Shown: in pieces, positions 1-7,991 of the stretch | How positions within the stretch are numbered: the stretch's first letter is position 1 | Layout of the letters: each line of letters opens with the position of its first letter | NCBI GenBank assembly: GCA_910577205.1 | Contig: CAJTMA010000001.1 | Span: 124,001 to 188,000, forward strand | From: an uncultured Alphaproteobacteria bacterium | GTDB taxonomy: Bacteria; Pseudomonadota; Alphaproteobacteria; RF32; CAG-239 | Length of the DNA stretch: 64,000 nt | Direction: 5' to 3' | Program-made: the position numbers and the translations under genes | The notes under the pieces: generated by a model | Database searches by the model: none | The model's input: the letters and a program-made list of their open reading frames with translations, nothing else | Told to the model about the DNA's origin: nothing

Positions 1-2
1 AA

Positions 3-200
3 GGACGTTTCCATATTTGGGCGGTTGATTCCGTTGACGACGGCATTGAAATTCTGACCGGATTGCCAGCAGGAAAACCGAACAAAAACGGCCAATATCC
101 TAAAGGGACTGTCAATCATGCAGTTCAGAAAGGTTTGGAACATTACTACAAATGTTATGTTCATTATGCCAAGGAAACTCATGGCTGCTTAGGAAAGTAA
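3..200 (+). CDS. Lon-like (LonB/YcbZ-type) ATP-dependent protease, C-terminal fragment
   Basis: Only the last 65 codons are in the window; the gene begins upstream. The frame reads GRFHIWAVDSVDDGIEILTG, then a PAG and a YPKGTVN segment. This matches the end of the S16 proteolytic domain of Lon-like proteases with an AAA domain (E. coli YcbZ/LonH type), where the 'FHIxxVDxxDxGIExLTGxPAG' block follows the catalytic Ser-Lys dyad. The dyad and ATPase domain are outside the window, so activity cannot be judged. A strong intrinsic terminator follows directly. Family assignment is fairly sure; the subtype is inference. Confidence 0.75.
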   Translation, partial: GRFHIWAVDSVDDGIEILTGLPAGKPNKNGQYPKGTVNHAVQKGLEHYYKCYVHYAKETHGCLGK

Positions 201-206
201 AAAAAG

Positions 207-234
207 AACCCCGCTTCACCGCGGGGTTTTCTTT
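207..234 (+). terminator. Intrinsic terminator after Lon-like gene
   Basis: An 8-bp GC-rich stem (AACCCCGC, 207-214, with GCGGGGTT, 221-228) with a 6-nt loop is followed by a T-rich tract. It begins 6 nt after the stop codon and lies between convergent genes. Confidence 0.85.
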
Positions 235-241
235 ATCTTTT

Positions 242-787
242 TCAGGACAACTTTGCCAGCAGCAGGCTGTAGGCATTAGTCAGCTGTTTAAATTTTTCTT
301 CGGCATTTTTATCGCCCTGATTGGTATCCGGGTGATATTTTTTTGCTAATTTTTTATATTGGCGCTTTAAGCTTTCAAGGCTGACTTCAGAAATTTTCAG
401 CTCCATAATTTCTAAACAGCGGCGTTCCTCGGCACTATACATCAGGCTTTCATCGGCTGAGCCGCCGCCAATTCCGTAATCGCCAAAGAAACCAAAATCG
501 TCTTTGAAGCTGTAGCCATGTTTATAACGGACTTTAGAGCGGAAGCCTTTGAAGTGCATTTTAGCTTTCGGGCCTTCATCTTCGTCAGGAATCTCTCCGG
601 CATAATAGTTCCAGCGGGCATTATATTCCTGAACATGATCCAAACAGAACCAGTAATATTCTTTCAGCCGGCGGTCTTTGGGTGCGCGGTACTCTCCGGC
701 TTTATCACAGCCCGGATGGTCACATTTGCGTTCTTTATCCTCGGTTTGGGGCGCAAAGTATTTTCGCGTACGTTTGATTTTCTGCAT
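242..787 (-). CDS. J-domain protein with N-terminal Cys/His cluster
   Basis: This 181-aa cytosolic protein has a C-terminal J domain (about residues 120-181) with the diagnostic HPD tripeptide at 152-154 (KKYHPDTNQGDK) and a helix II rich in Lys and Arg. J domains stimulate DnaK ATPase activity, and a dnaK gene lies at 33.4 kb. The N-terminal half has Cys22, His24, Cys27, Cys48 and His51, which could bind zinc (inference). It lacks the Gly/Phe and zinc-repeat regions of true DnaJ. Proteins with this layout are common in Alphaproteobacteria and are often annotated only as 'J domain-containing'. The client is unknown. Confidence 0.85.
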   Translation of the reverse strand: MQKIKRTRKYFAPQTEDKERKCDHPGCDKAGEYRAPKDRRLKEYYWFCLDHVQEYNARWNYYAGEIPDEDEGPKAKMHFKGFRSKVRYKHGYSFKDDFGFFGDYGIGGGSADESLMYSAEERRCLEIMELKISEVSLESLKRQYKKLAKKYHPDTNQGDKNAEEKFKQLTNAYSLLLAKLS

Positions 788-869
788 AAAATTTACTCAT
801 TTGCTAATGCCGGATTACATTATTAGCGCATTGCAGCCGGAATGGCAACCTCTTAAAATCGGTTTTTTA

Positions 870-1967
870 TCAAAAGAATCTATACAAAGCAAAAGCAGCC
901 AGCAGCAGCGGCGCCCAATAATAAAATGATGACTTTTTAAACCGGGAATCGCGCAGATGACGCCGCGAATCCAACAGATAGGCAACATCTTCAGGATTAG
1001 AAACGGCGTAGGGTTCGCTCACACCGCCCGCCAACCCCATGGACTTAAAGCCTTTGAGCGTTTGCGCCGCCCAATTATTATCTGCCGTCTGAAAATCAGC
1101 CAGAGGGCAACAACCTATTTTTTCAGCCATGGCCGGCAAAGCAACATCCGGACAATAAATTTCCAGCAGGTTTAGGGCGCGTTTCACACTATGCTCCGAC
1201 GGCGTTTGCGGCAAAGCTTTCCCTTGCAGATATGCCAAAGCGAAAGAATGCTGCGTTTTGTCGGCAGGAAGAAGCTGCGAAAAATCCAGCCAGGCAATTT
1301 GCCCGCGCGAATTATAAGCAATAGCCGGCCAGTCAGCAACCAGTAAGGATTTCAAAAAAAACATCCTGAAAAAGGAATCGGCCAGATTATGCTGTGCCTC
1401 CGGCGGAAGCTCAGAAGCATATGTCATTGTTTCGGGAAAACCGAGAACCAGTTCCTGCTGAGAAGTTTGCTGCCAATCAATTTCTATTGCCGCATATCCG
1501 TTATTTCCGGCATTTTCTACCCCTAAGCGTTCCAATTCTGCGGCAAACAGGCGCATATCCAAGTTCATATCCAAAATTTTAAGCAGATTTTCTGCCGGCA
1601 ACTGCGGCCAGTCTTTCTCAGCCAGCTCTGCCAGAAGGCTTTTGTGTTCTGCGCGTCCGGACGAGGGCAACGCCTGCTTAAAGACGAGTGTTCCGGTAAG
1701 GGGTTGCGGTTGGCGCGGTAAGGGGCGAATCCCGTAGTTCAAAGCCAGAGGCACAGCCAAAACCGCCGGAAGCGACTGTTGATTCTTTGCCAGAAATTCT
1801 TTGGTTCGCGCACTTGGCGAAAGCGATGACGGGCGGCGAAACAAACCGGCCAGCGGCAGCACACTTTGAAAAGTGCTCAAGGGACGCAGCAAAAACAGCA
1901 TATCTGCCCGGGCAAACCGATTTGCTAACTTTTGTTTTTTTAAGAATTGTAAAAATTCATTTATCAT
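870..1967 (-). CDS. Degenerate UbiB/ABC1-like pseudokinase
   Basis: A 365-aa protein whose order of motifs follows UbiB (ABC1 atypical kinase for ubiquinone synthesis). It has an N-terminal 'LANRFARADMLFLL' block, a candidate ATP lysine (K97), a 'MNLDMRLFAAELE' segment (about 134-145) like the family ExD region, a 'DWQQTSQQELVLGF' strand, 'ADSFFRMFFLK' before the catalytic loop, and a hydrophobic C-terminal tail (about 348-365) like UbiB's membrane anchor. The family HADxHPGN loop reads VADWPAIA (210-217), so the metal-binding Asn is lost, and DFG reads DFS (228-230). Catalysis is therefore doubtful. It lies divergent to mutM, near which alphaproteobacterial ubiE-ubiB often sits. The homology is my alignment by eye. 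Confidence 0.6.
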   Translation of the reverse strand: MINEFLQFLKKQKLANRFARADMLFLLRPLSTFQSVLPLAGLFRRPSSLSPSARTKEFLAKNQQSLPAVLAVPLALNYGIRPLPRQPQPLTGTLVFKQALPSSGRAEHKSLLAELAEKDWPQLPAENLLKILDMNLDMRLFAAELERLGVENAGNNGYAAIEIDWQQTSQQELVLGFPETMTYASELPPEAQHNLADSFFRMFFLKSLLVADWPAIAYNSRGQIAWLDFSQLLPADKTQHSFALAYLQGKALPQTPSEHSVKRALNLLEIYCPDVALPAMAEKIGCCPLADFQTADNNWAAQTLKGFKSMGLAGGVSEPYAVSNPEDVAYLLDSRRHLRDSRFKKSSFYYWAPLLLAAFALYRFF

Positions 1968-2027
1968 TTATAATGCCTGACATGAACGCGGCTTTACCGG
2001 CCGCGGATAATGATTATTGAGGTCGGA

Positions 2028-2867
2028 ATGCCGGAATTACCTGAAGTCGAAACCATCAAAAACGCCATTCAAAAAGGAATAGGCTACGCTAATATAATCA
2101 ATGTCAGCGTAAACAACAATCGCTTTCGGCAAATTATTCCGCATGATTTTGCCGAAAAGATTACCGGCGCACAAATTATCTCATATCAAAGAATCGCCAA
2201 ATACATTGTGATAGGCTTAAATAACGGGCTAAGCCTTATCTGGCATCTCGGCATGAGCGGCCGGGTCAAAATCAGCGATTTGCGCCCCGATGTTTTGGAC
2301 AAGCATGACCATGTGATTATTGAAACCAGCAACGGGACGCTTACCTATAATGACGCGCGGCGCTTCGGTTTGCTGATTTACTGCCCGACTGCCGAAGTTT
2401 GTCAAAATCCCTTATTGGACCATACGGGAATCGATCCGTTTGACGATGCTTTGGACGGCGCTTATCTGCGAGATAAGCTTAAAAGCAAAACAATTCCCAT
2501 AAAAATAGCTCTGCTTGACCAGAAGGTTATCAGCGGAATCGGAAATATTTATGCCTCGGAAGCTTTATTCGGCGCAGGCATTTTGCCAACAAGGGAAGCT
2601 AATGCCCTGACAGACTCCGAATATAACCTGCTGGTGACAGAAATCCGCAAGGTGTTGGAAAAAGCCATTCAAGCCGGAGGCTCTACCCTGCGCGATTATC
2701 GCAAGCCTGACGGCAGTCTGGGCTATTTTCAAAATGAGCACTGCGTCTATAACAAAACCGGACAGCGTTGCCCGGGATGCACCTGCTCCCCCGAATCCGG
2801 CGGCGGAATCCGCAAAATAACGCAGGCCGGAAGGTCAACTTTTTATTGTCCCACCAAACAAAAGTGA
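2028..2867 (+). CDS. mutM: Formamidopyrimidine-DNA glycosylase (Fpg/MutM)
   Basis: Bifunctional glycosylase/AP lyase that removes 8-oxoguanine and other oxidised purines in base excision repair. I chose the ATG at 2028 because the mature protein must begin with the catalytic Pro (MPELPEVET), and GAGG lies just upstream; an in-frame ATG at 2010 would bury that proline. The helix-two-turn-helix region (KIALLDQKVISGIGNIYASEAL) is intact. The C-terminal zinc finger is unusual: the first pair CPGC is present, with an extra Cys two residues on, but the last pair reads FYCPTKQK instead of FYCxxCQ, so the fourth ligand is lysine. A secreted-protein gene follows 6 nt downstream. Confidence 0.95.
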   Translation: MPELPEVETIKNAIQKGIGYANIINVSVNNNRFRQIIPHDFAEKITGAQIISYQRIAKYIVIGLNNGLSLIWHLGMSGRVKISDLRPDVLDKHDHVIIETSNGTLTYNDARRFGLLIYCPTAEVCQNPLLDHTGIDPFDDALDGAYLRDKLKSKTIPIKIALLDQKVISGIGNIYASEALFGAGILPTREANALTDSEYNLLVTEIRKVLEKAIQAGGSTLRDYRKPDGSLGYFQNEHCVYNKTGQRCPGCTCSPESGGGIRKITQAGRSTFYCPTKQK

Positions 2868-2873
2868 AGCACC

Positions 2874-3251
2874 ATGAAACATTTATTATATAAAACCATT
2901 ATTCTTACAGGATTAAGCTTGTTCGGCTTCTGCGGCAGTGCCGCGGCGACAACTTTTATTGACGGACTCGAAGATGTACCGCTGATGAAAGGGATGACGC
3001 AGATTCAAAAAGATACCATTAGTTTTGGCAATGAAGAATCGCGCTTTGTCGAAGCCTATTTAACCAGCACGCGGGTGGGCTTCAAAGCTGTAGAGAGCTT
3101 TTATACCAAAACGCTGCCCCAGCTGGGCTGGACTTATCAGGGCAAACGCGGAAACACTCTGATATTTTACCGCGACAGCGAGATGATTGAAATTGTCAAA
3201 GAAACGGCTTTGCCGCTGGAAGTCAGAATTACCGTCAAAAGCAAAATGTAG
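2874..3251 (+). CDS. Small secreted protein between mutM and enoyl-CoA hydratase
   Basis: A 125-aa protein with a signal peptide (charged start, hydrophobic core of about residues 8-22, AAA-type cleavage near 25), so it is probably periplasmic. The mature part starts 'TTFIDGLEDVPLMKGM' and contains 'VESFYTKTLPQLGW', a pattern I recall from alphaproteobacterial hypothetical proteins placed next to mutM or echA. No catalytic motif is visible. It starts 6 nt after mutM and ends 9 nt before the next gene, so the three are probably co-transcribed. Function unknown. Confidence 0.75.
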   Translation: MKHLLYKTIILTGLSLFGFCGSAAATTFIDGLEDVPLMKGMTQIQKDTISFGNEESRFVEAYLTSTRVGFKAVESFYTKTLPQLGWTYQGKRGNTLIFYRDSEMIEIVKETALPLEVRITVKSKM

Positions 3252-3260
3252 AGGACAGAC

Positions 3261-4022
3261 ATGGAACTTAACACCGTTATCAGTGAAATAAAAGGAAACG
3301 TTGGCATTATTACCCTCAACCGACCTAAAGCTCTGAATGCCGTCAGCGAAGAACTGTTGCGCGAATTAACCAGCCAGACAAAAGCTTTTGACGAAGACAA
3401 CAGAGTGAAAGCTATTATTATCCGCGGAAGCGACAAGGCTTTTGCCGCAGGAATCGATGTCAAAGACCTGATTGAAAAGGTCAACAGCCATGATACCGAA
3501 CTGCTGAAAATGCATAAATATATGGAAAGTTTTGCCGCAACGCGTAAACCGTTAATCGCGGCTGTGGCCGGATTTGCTCTCGGCGCAGGCTGTGAAATTG
3601 CTTTGGCTTGTGACATTATTCTGGCGGCAGACAACGCCAAGTTCGGACAGCCGGAGCTCAGTTTGGCAGCCGTTCCGTGTTTTGGCGCAACCCAAATGCT
3701 GACAAAAGCCGTCGGCAAAGCCAAAGCCATGGAAATCATTTTAAGCGGCAGAGCCATGAATGCCGAAGAGGCCGAGAAAGCGGGACTCGTCAGCCGCATT
3801 ATTCCGCTAACCGATTTATATGAAGAAAGCTATAAAGTTGCCGCAAGGATTGCTGCCCAAGCCGAGCTGGCTGTCAGCACAGCCAAGCAGGCAATCAAAC
3901 AAGCTGCTGCCAATACGCCTTTGGAAACGGGACTCGCTTTAGAAAAACAGAGCAGCCGGATGTGCTTAAACAGCGATGCCTTTCGCAAAGCGTTGTCCGA
4001 TTTTATCGCAAAGCACGCCTAA
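3261..4022 (+). CDS. Enoyl-CoA hydratase (crotonase family)
   Basis: A 253-aa crotonase-fold protein, probably hydrating trans-2-enoyl-CoA in fatty-acid beta-oxidation. Both general acid/base glutamates of classical enoyl-CoA hydratase are present: Glu112 in GAGCEIAL and Glu132 in KFGQPELSL. The oxyanion-hole regions (FAAGIDVKDL and FALGAGCE) are conserved. The usual 'GAGGTQRL' segment reads 'CFGATQML', a modest departure. SD-like GAGG lies 8 nt before the ATG. It is the third gene of a tight run starting with mutM. The exact substrate cannot be read from sequence; other crotonase activities are possible. Confidence 0.85.
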   Translation: MELNTVISEIKGNVGIITLNRPKALNAVSEELLRELTSQTKAFDEDNRVKAIIIRGSDKAFAAGIDVKDLIEKVNSHDTELLKMHKYMESFAATRKPLIAAVAGFALGAGCEIALACDIILAADNAKFGQPELSLAAVPCFGATQMLTKAVGKAKAMEIILSGRAMNAEEAEKAGLVSRIIPLTDLYEESYKVAARIAAQAELAVSTAKQAIKQAAANTPLETGLALEKQSSRMCLNSDAFRKALSDFIAKHA

Positions 4023-4068
4023 AGGCTTAAAAAAAGCCGAAAATCGCATCCGATTGCGAAAATTTTTA

Positions 4069-4098
4069 TTGACTTAAGCAGCTCATAGAGTTTATAAA
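4069..4098 (+). promoter_or_regulatory. Sigma70-type promoter for rpsT
   Basis: TTGACT (4069-4074) and TATAAA (4093-4098) are separated by 18 bp and lie about 50 bp before rpsT. Weak hairpins at 4024-4038 and 4044-4059 just upstream may end the preceding operon. Confidence 0.55.
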
Positions 4099-4150
4099 GC
4101 ATATCAGAAATTAAATATCGTTTAACTATTCAAATACAGGATATAGAAAA

Positions 4151-4411
4151 ATGGCCAATCATAAATCGGCAAAAACCAGAATTAACAGAAACAATAAGAG
4201 AGCCGTTATTAACGGTGCTCGCAGAAGCCGCGTTCGTACTTTTGTAAAGAAAGTTCTTGCTGCTGTTTTGGAAAACAATAAAGAAGCTGCTAAAGCCGCT
4301 TTCGCTGTTGCTGAATCCGAACTGATGCGCGCCGCTCAGAAAGGCGTCATCGAAAAACATAATGCTTCTCGTACAGTTTCTCGTCTGTCTAAAAAAATTA
4401 AAGCATTGTAA
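4151..4411 (+). CDS. rpsT: 30S ribosomal protein S20
   Basis: An 86-aa, very basic primary 16S rRNA-binding protein of the small subunit. The start MANHKSAKTRINRNNKRAVIN and the Ala/Lys-rich helical body are typical, and the length equals the usual 85-90 residues. It has its own candidate promoter (4069-4098) and a strong terminator (4435-4491), so it is probably monocistronic. rpsT directly before dnaA is a common alphaproteobacterial arrangement. Confidence 0.97.
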   Translation: MANHKSAKTRINRNNKRAVINGARRSRVRTFVKKVLAAVLENNKEAAKAAFAVAESELMRAAQKGVIEKHNASRTVSRLSKKIKAL

Positions 4412-4434
4412 TCTCACTTTTTCAGTGATTTCGT

Positions 4435-4491
4435 AAACACAAACCTATTGTCCTTTTTATCTTGAAAGGGAGATTTGGTTTGTGTTTTTTT
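4435..4491 (+). terminator. Intrinsic terminator of rpsT
   Basis: A perfect 11-bp outer stem (AAACACAAACC, 4435-4445, with GGTTTGTGTTT, 4477-4487) encloses a second small CCTTT/AAAGG stem and runs into T residues. Confidence 0.85.
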
Positions 4492-4728
4492 ATGCCTAAA
4501 ACGGCAGAATCTAAGCGACTCTACAGAAATGCCCTGTCAAGAAAATTAATTGCAATGTTCGTTAAATGTTCTGTTGTAATTATTTTTTGGGGAGGATAGT
4601 ATCCAAATCACTTTAGAGAAGTACCTCGTAAATTTTAATTTGAAGTTTTCGATTTGACTTTCTCCGTTGTTCTTAACGAAGAAGGTTTTCTAAAGAACCT
4701 TTGATAACGCTGAAGCGCTTCAAAGCCG

Positions 4729-5037
4729 GGTAAAAAAACAGGCCATTATTAAATGGGAGTATTTACCTTAAAGGCAGAGAGAAGTTAATCAAAGTCCGGT
4801 AAAGCACCAAACCATTGGCAGGGGAGGAAATTTACCGAAAGACTGTGAGATGCTTTTCCAAGTCAGGTAAAATCAGGCCATTAGCTGGCAGGAGTATTTA
4901 CCTTAAAGGCAGAGAGAAGTTAATCAAAGTCCGGTAAAGCACCAAACCATTGGCAGGGGAGGAAATTTACCGAAAGACTGTGAGATGCTTTTCCAAGTCA
5001 GGTAAAATCAGGCCATTAGCTGGCAGGAGTATTTACC
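4729..5037. repeat. Five palindromic units (GGTAAA...TTTACC) phased at about 68 bp
   Basis: GGTAAA starts at 4729, 4798, 4866, 4933 and 5001 (steps 69, 68, 67, 68). Each is followed about 30 bp later by its reverse complement TTTACC at 4762, 4831, 4897, 4966 and 5032. A degenerate sixth left half (GTCAGGTGAT) lies at about 5064-5073, again one period later. Odd and even units differ inside, so the larger repeat is a 135-bp direct repeat. Some units carry an inner GCCA/TGGC stem (for example GCCATTAGCTGGC). Confidence 0.9.
4756..5025. repeat. Two essentially identical 135-bp tandem copies
   Basis: The segment 4756-4890 is repeated at 4891-5025, and the first 24 bases appear a third time from 5026. 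Each copy contains two of the 68-bp palindromic units. Near identity of the copies implies recent duplication or gene conversion. Confidence 0.9.
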
Positions 5038-5262
5038 TTAAAGGCAGAGGGGAGCGGCTCAGAGTCAGGTGATGATGTTTTGATTATTGGCAAGCAGAAC
5101 AAACTCACGGACACCGAACAGGAAGGCAGCAACATTAAAGGGTCGAAAGAAAGCAACAATTAAAATTTGATTTTGAGCAAGGCGGCATAAATGCTTTGGG
5201 GAAAGCAGCCGGGAAGTTCAGAATCTATTAGTTTGAAACATAATTTTAGATGGGGAGATAAA

Positions 5263-6714
5263 ATGGCTGAAGAAGCAACAACAATCAACAGTTCTGTTCA
5301 AGATCAATGGGGACAGATTTGCAGCCAATTAAAAACTGAAGTAGGCGACACCGCTTTTGACAGCTGGTTGAAGCCTTTGACACCGGGCTCTTTTGCCAAC
5401 GGCGTTATGAATATTTGCGTACCGACCCGTTTTATGCGCAATTGGGTCATCACCCATTACTCTGACCGGATTCACAAAATCTGGGAAAAGAAAAACCCTG
5501 AAATCAAGAGCGTTAATTTTATCGTTCAGGCGGTTCAGGAAGAAACCAAAGGGCTTTATACGCCTTCTTGCCGCTCTTTGCTGAAAAAGATTTCTTCCAG
5601 CCCGTCACCGTCAAACATTTATCAAAGCGGACTGAATTCGGTTTTGGCCAACAACAATGATTTTCAGGCCGGAAGCGACTCTCAACAGTCTTTGTCTGTT
5701 CCTTTGAATCCGCAATATACTTTTGACAATTTCGTTGTCGGCAAAACCAATGAATTTGCTTATGCCGCAGCGCGCAAAGTTGCCGAATCCCGCAATGTTT
5801 CGTTTAATCCCCTGTTTTTGTATTCCGGCGTCGGCCTGGGCAAAACCCACTTGATGCACGCTATTGCCTGGCACATTAAACAACAAGACCCGACCCGCAA
5901 TATTGTTTATCTCTCTGCAGAGAAGTTCATGTATAAGTTTGTCCGCGCTTTGCGTTATAAAGACACCACTGCGTTTAAGGAACAGTTCCGTTCAGTTGAC
6001 GTTTTGATGGTTGATGACGTTCAGTTCATGGGCGGCAAAGACACGACACAGGAAGAATTTTTCTACACCTTTAATTCTTTGATTGAAGAAGGGCGTCAGA
6101 TTATCATTTCCGCCGATAAATCTCCGGCAGATTTGGAAGGCATTGAAGCCCGCTTAAAATCTCGTTTGGGCTGCGGCTTGGTTGCTGACATTCACCCCAC
6201 TGACTTTGATTTGAGAATAGGCATTTTGGAAAACAAAGCCCGCCAGCTGGGTATTGAACTGCCGCAGAAAGTTGCTGAATTTCTGGCTCAGAAAATTACA
6301 TCAAACATCCGCGAACTGGAAGGCGCTTTGCGCCGGGTTGTTGCCCACTCCCAGTTGTTGTCCGACAAAGAAATTACGCTGGACATGACTCAGGATGTTT
6401 TGAAAGATATGCTGCGTTCTTTTGACAAGCGCACAACAATTGATGAAATCCAGAAAAAAGTAGCTGAGCATTTCAACATCTCCGTTAAAGAAATGCAATC
6501 TTCCCGCCGGGCTCGCACGGTTGCCCGCCCGCGTCAGATTGCCATGTATCTGGCTAAGCAATTAACTTCCCGTTCTCTGCCGGAAATCGGACGCAAGTTT
6601 GACCGCGACCACACAACGGTTATGCACGCTGTCCGCAAGGTTGAAGAGTTAATTCTGGAAGATGCTTCTTTGGCTGAAAATGTTGATGCTTTAAGACGCA
6701 TTCTGGAAAGTTAA
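5263..6714 (+). CDS. dnaA: Chromosomal replication initiator DnaA
   Basis: A 483-aa AAA+ initiator that binds DnaA boxes and melts the origin. I chose the ATG at 5263 because a good SD (GGGGAG, 5252-5257) sits just upstream and the protein then starts with a domain I typical of the family; an earlier in-frame ATG at 5191 lacks this. Domain I is about residues 12-90. Walker A (SGVGLGKTH) is at about 188-196 and Walker B (LMVDDVQF) at about 248-255. The domain IV DNA-binding signature RDHTTVMHAVRKVE is near 448. It is followed by a terminator and dnaN. The repeat array upstream probably takes part in its control (inference). Confidence 0.98.
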   Translation: MAEEATTINSSVQDQWGQICSQLKTEVGDTAFDSWLKPLTPGSFANGVMNICVPTRFMRNWVITHYSDRIHKIWEKKNPEIKSVNFIVQAVQEETKGLYTPSCRSLLKKISSSPSPSNIYQSGLNSVLANNNDFQAGSDSQQSLSVPLNPQYTFDNFVVGKTNEFAYAAARKVAESRNVSFNPLFLYSGVGLGKTHLMHAIAWHIKQQDPTRNIVYLSAEKFMYKFVRALRYKDTTAFKEQFRSVDVLMVDDVQFMGGKDTTQEEFFYTFNSLIEEGRQIIISADKSPADLEGIEARLKSRLGCGLVADIHPTDFDLRIGILENKARQLGIELPQKVAEFLAQKITSNIRELEGALRRVVAHSQLLSDKEITLDMTQDVLKDMLRSFDKRTTIDEIQKKVAEHFNISVKEMQSSRRARTVARPRQIAMYLAKQLTSRSLPEIGRKFDRDHTTVMHAVRKVEELILEDASLAENVDALRRILES

Positions 6715-6730
6715 ATATCCGCTTTCAGGA

Positions 6731-6764
6731 AAACAAACCCCGCTGTTCCGCGGGGTTTTTGTTT
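6731..6764 (+). terminator. Intrinsic terminator between dnaA and dnaN
   Basis: A stem AAACCCCGC (6735-6743) with GCGGGGTTT (6750-6758), extended by AAAC/GTTT, is followed by T-rich sequence. dnaA is therefore probably not simply co-transcribed with dnaN. Confidence 0.85.
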
Positions 6765-6871
6765 GGAGAGAATCGCCCGCAAAAAGCTGTTGATAAGCAG
6801 TGATTTTAGTTATGATTTTAAAGCAATGTGCTAAAATTGCGGTAATAGAAACTGAAATTTTGGTGAAGAAA

Positions 6872-7990
6872 ATGAAATTTACTATCGAACGCGCAAATCT
6901 GCTTAAATCTTTAAGCCACGTCCAAAGCATCGTGGAAAAACGCAATACAATTCCGGTTCTTTCCAACGTGCGAATCGAAGCGATGGAAGACGGCATCAGC
7001 TTTAAAGCAACCGATATGGATACGGAAATTACCGAAATCGTCGACGCGAAGACGATTGAAACCGGTGCGACAACGGCTCCGGCTCATATGTTATATGACA
7101 TTGTTCGCAAATTGTCTGACGGTTCGGATGTCGAACTGACTTTCCCTGACGATAAAGGCCAGCTGACGATTGCTTCCGGCAAATCTAAATTCTCTCTGTC
7201 CTGCATTGGCGTTGAGGACTTTCCGGTTATTTCCGGCGACAAGCTGCCGACAAATTTTGTTATGGCCAGAGAAGAACTGAAAGACGTTATTGACCGCACT
7301 AAATTTGCGGTTTCGACTGAAGAAACCCGTTATTATTTGAACGGTGTTTATATGCACGCCAAGAATGAAGGCGAAGCAAAAGTGCTGCGTGTTGTTGCAA
7401 CAGACGGACACCGTTTGGCCTGTGTTGAATCTCCGTTGCCGAAAGGCGCTGAAAATATGGTCGGTGTTATTATTCCGCGCAAGACGGTTGGCGAAATCCG
7501 CAAATTGCTGGATGATACCGGCGCTGATGACATTACAATCGCAATGTCTGAAAACAAAATCCGTTTCACAATGGAAGATATTACCCTGACTTCCAAACTG
7601 ATTGACGGAACTTATCCGGATTACGAACGGGTTATTCCGACAGATAATGACAAGGTTTTGGAACTGGGCGTTAAAGAACTGGCGTCTGCGGTTGACCGTG
7701 TTTCTGTTGTGGCGGAAAGAACCCGCGCGATTAAAATGCTGACCGCGAAAAACCATGTTACCATTACAACGTCCAGCCCGGATTTGGGCAGCGCTCAAGA
7801 AGAAGTTGAAGCTAAATACGAGAGCGACGCTTTGGAAATCGGCTATAACTTCCGTTACTTGCTGGATATTTTGGCTGAAGTTAAAGGCGACAGCGTTCGT
7901 ATCAGCTTTGCGGACGGCTCTTCTCCGTCAGTTATTCATGATACGTCTGATTCCAGCGCCATCTATGTTTTGATGCCGATGAGAGTGTAA
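6872..7990 (+). CDS. dnaN: DNA polymerase III beta sliding clamp
   Basis: A 372-aa processivity clamp that encircles DNA as a dimer and tethers polymerase III; it also binds MutS and other repair factors. The start at 6872 (MKFTIERANLLKSL) matches the normal N-terminus and has a GGTGAAG SD; the longer in-frame ORF from 6800 has an atypical N-terminus. The three clamp domains are implied by full length and conserved segments such as RNTIPVLSNV, ATDGHRLA and the terminal YVLMPMRV. recF follows after 1 nt. Confidence 0.98.
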   Translation: MKFTIERANLLKSLSHVQSIVEKRNTIPVLSNVRIEAMEDGISFKATDMDTEITEIVDAKTIETGATTAPAHMLYDIVRKLSDGSDVELTFPDDKGQLTIASGKSKFSLSCIGVEDFPVISGDKLPTNFVMAREELKDVIDRTKFAVSTEETRYYLNGVYMHAKNEGEAKVLRVVATDGHRLACVESPLPKGAENMVGVIIPRKTVGEIRKLLDDTGADDITIAMSENKIRFTMEDITLTSKLIDGTYPDYERVIPTDNDKVLELGVKELASAVDRVSVVAERTRAIKMLTAKNHVTITTSSPDLGSAQEEVEAKYESDALEIGYNFRYLLDILAEVKGDSVRISFADGSSPSVIHDTSDSSAIYVLMPMRV

Positions 7991-7991
7991 A

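Larger units (their letters stand above)
4492..5262. other. Long non-coding region upstream of dnaA
   Basis: About 770 bp with no supported gene. The first part (4492-4720) is AT-rich. The middle (4729-5037) carries the palindromic repeat array listed separately. The remainder (5040-5262) leads to the dnaA ribosome binding site. I searched by eye for TTATCCACA-type DnaA boxes and found none that match well. It could be an origin or dnaA regulatory region, but the sequence alone does not show that. Confidence 0.6.

Noticed and set aside
3167..3799. 210-aa minus-strand ORF across enoyl-CoA hydratase
   Set aside because: It is an antisense shadow of a well-supported gene with no SD.
4756..5025. 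CRISPR array
   Set aside because: Repeats are 135 bp and adjacent, with palindromic sub-units and no unique spacers; no cas genes are nearby.
4492..5262. Confirmed oriC
   Set aside because: No clear TTATCCACA-type DnaA boxes or other origin markers were seen by eye; I keep it only as a candidate.
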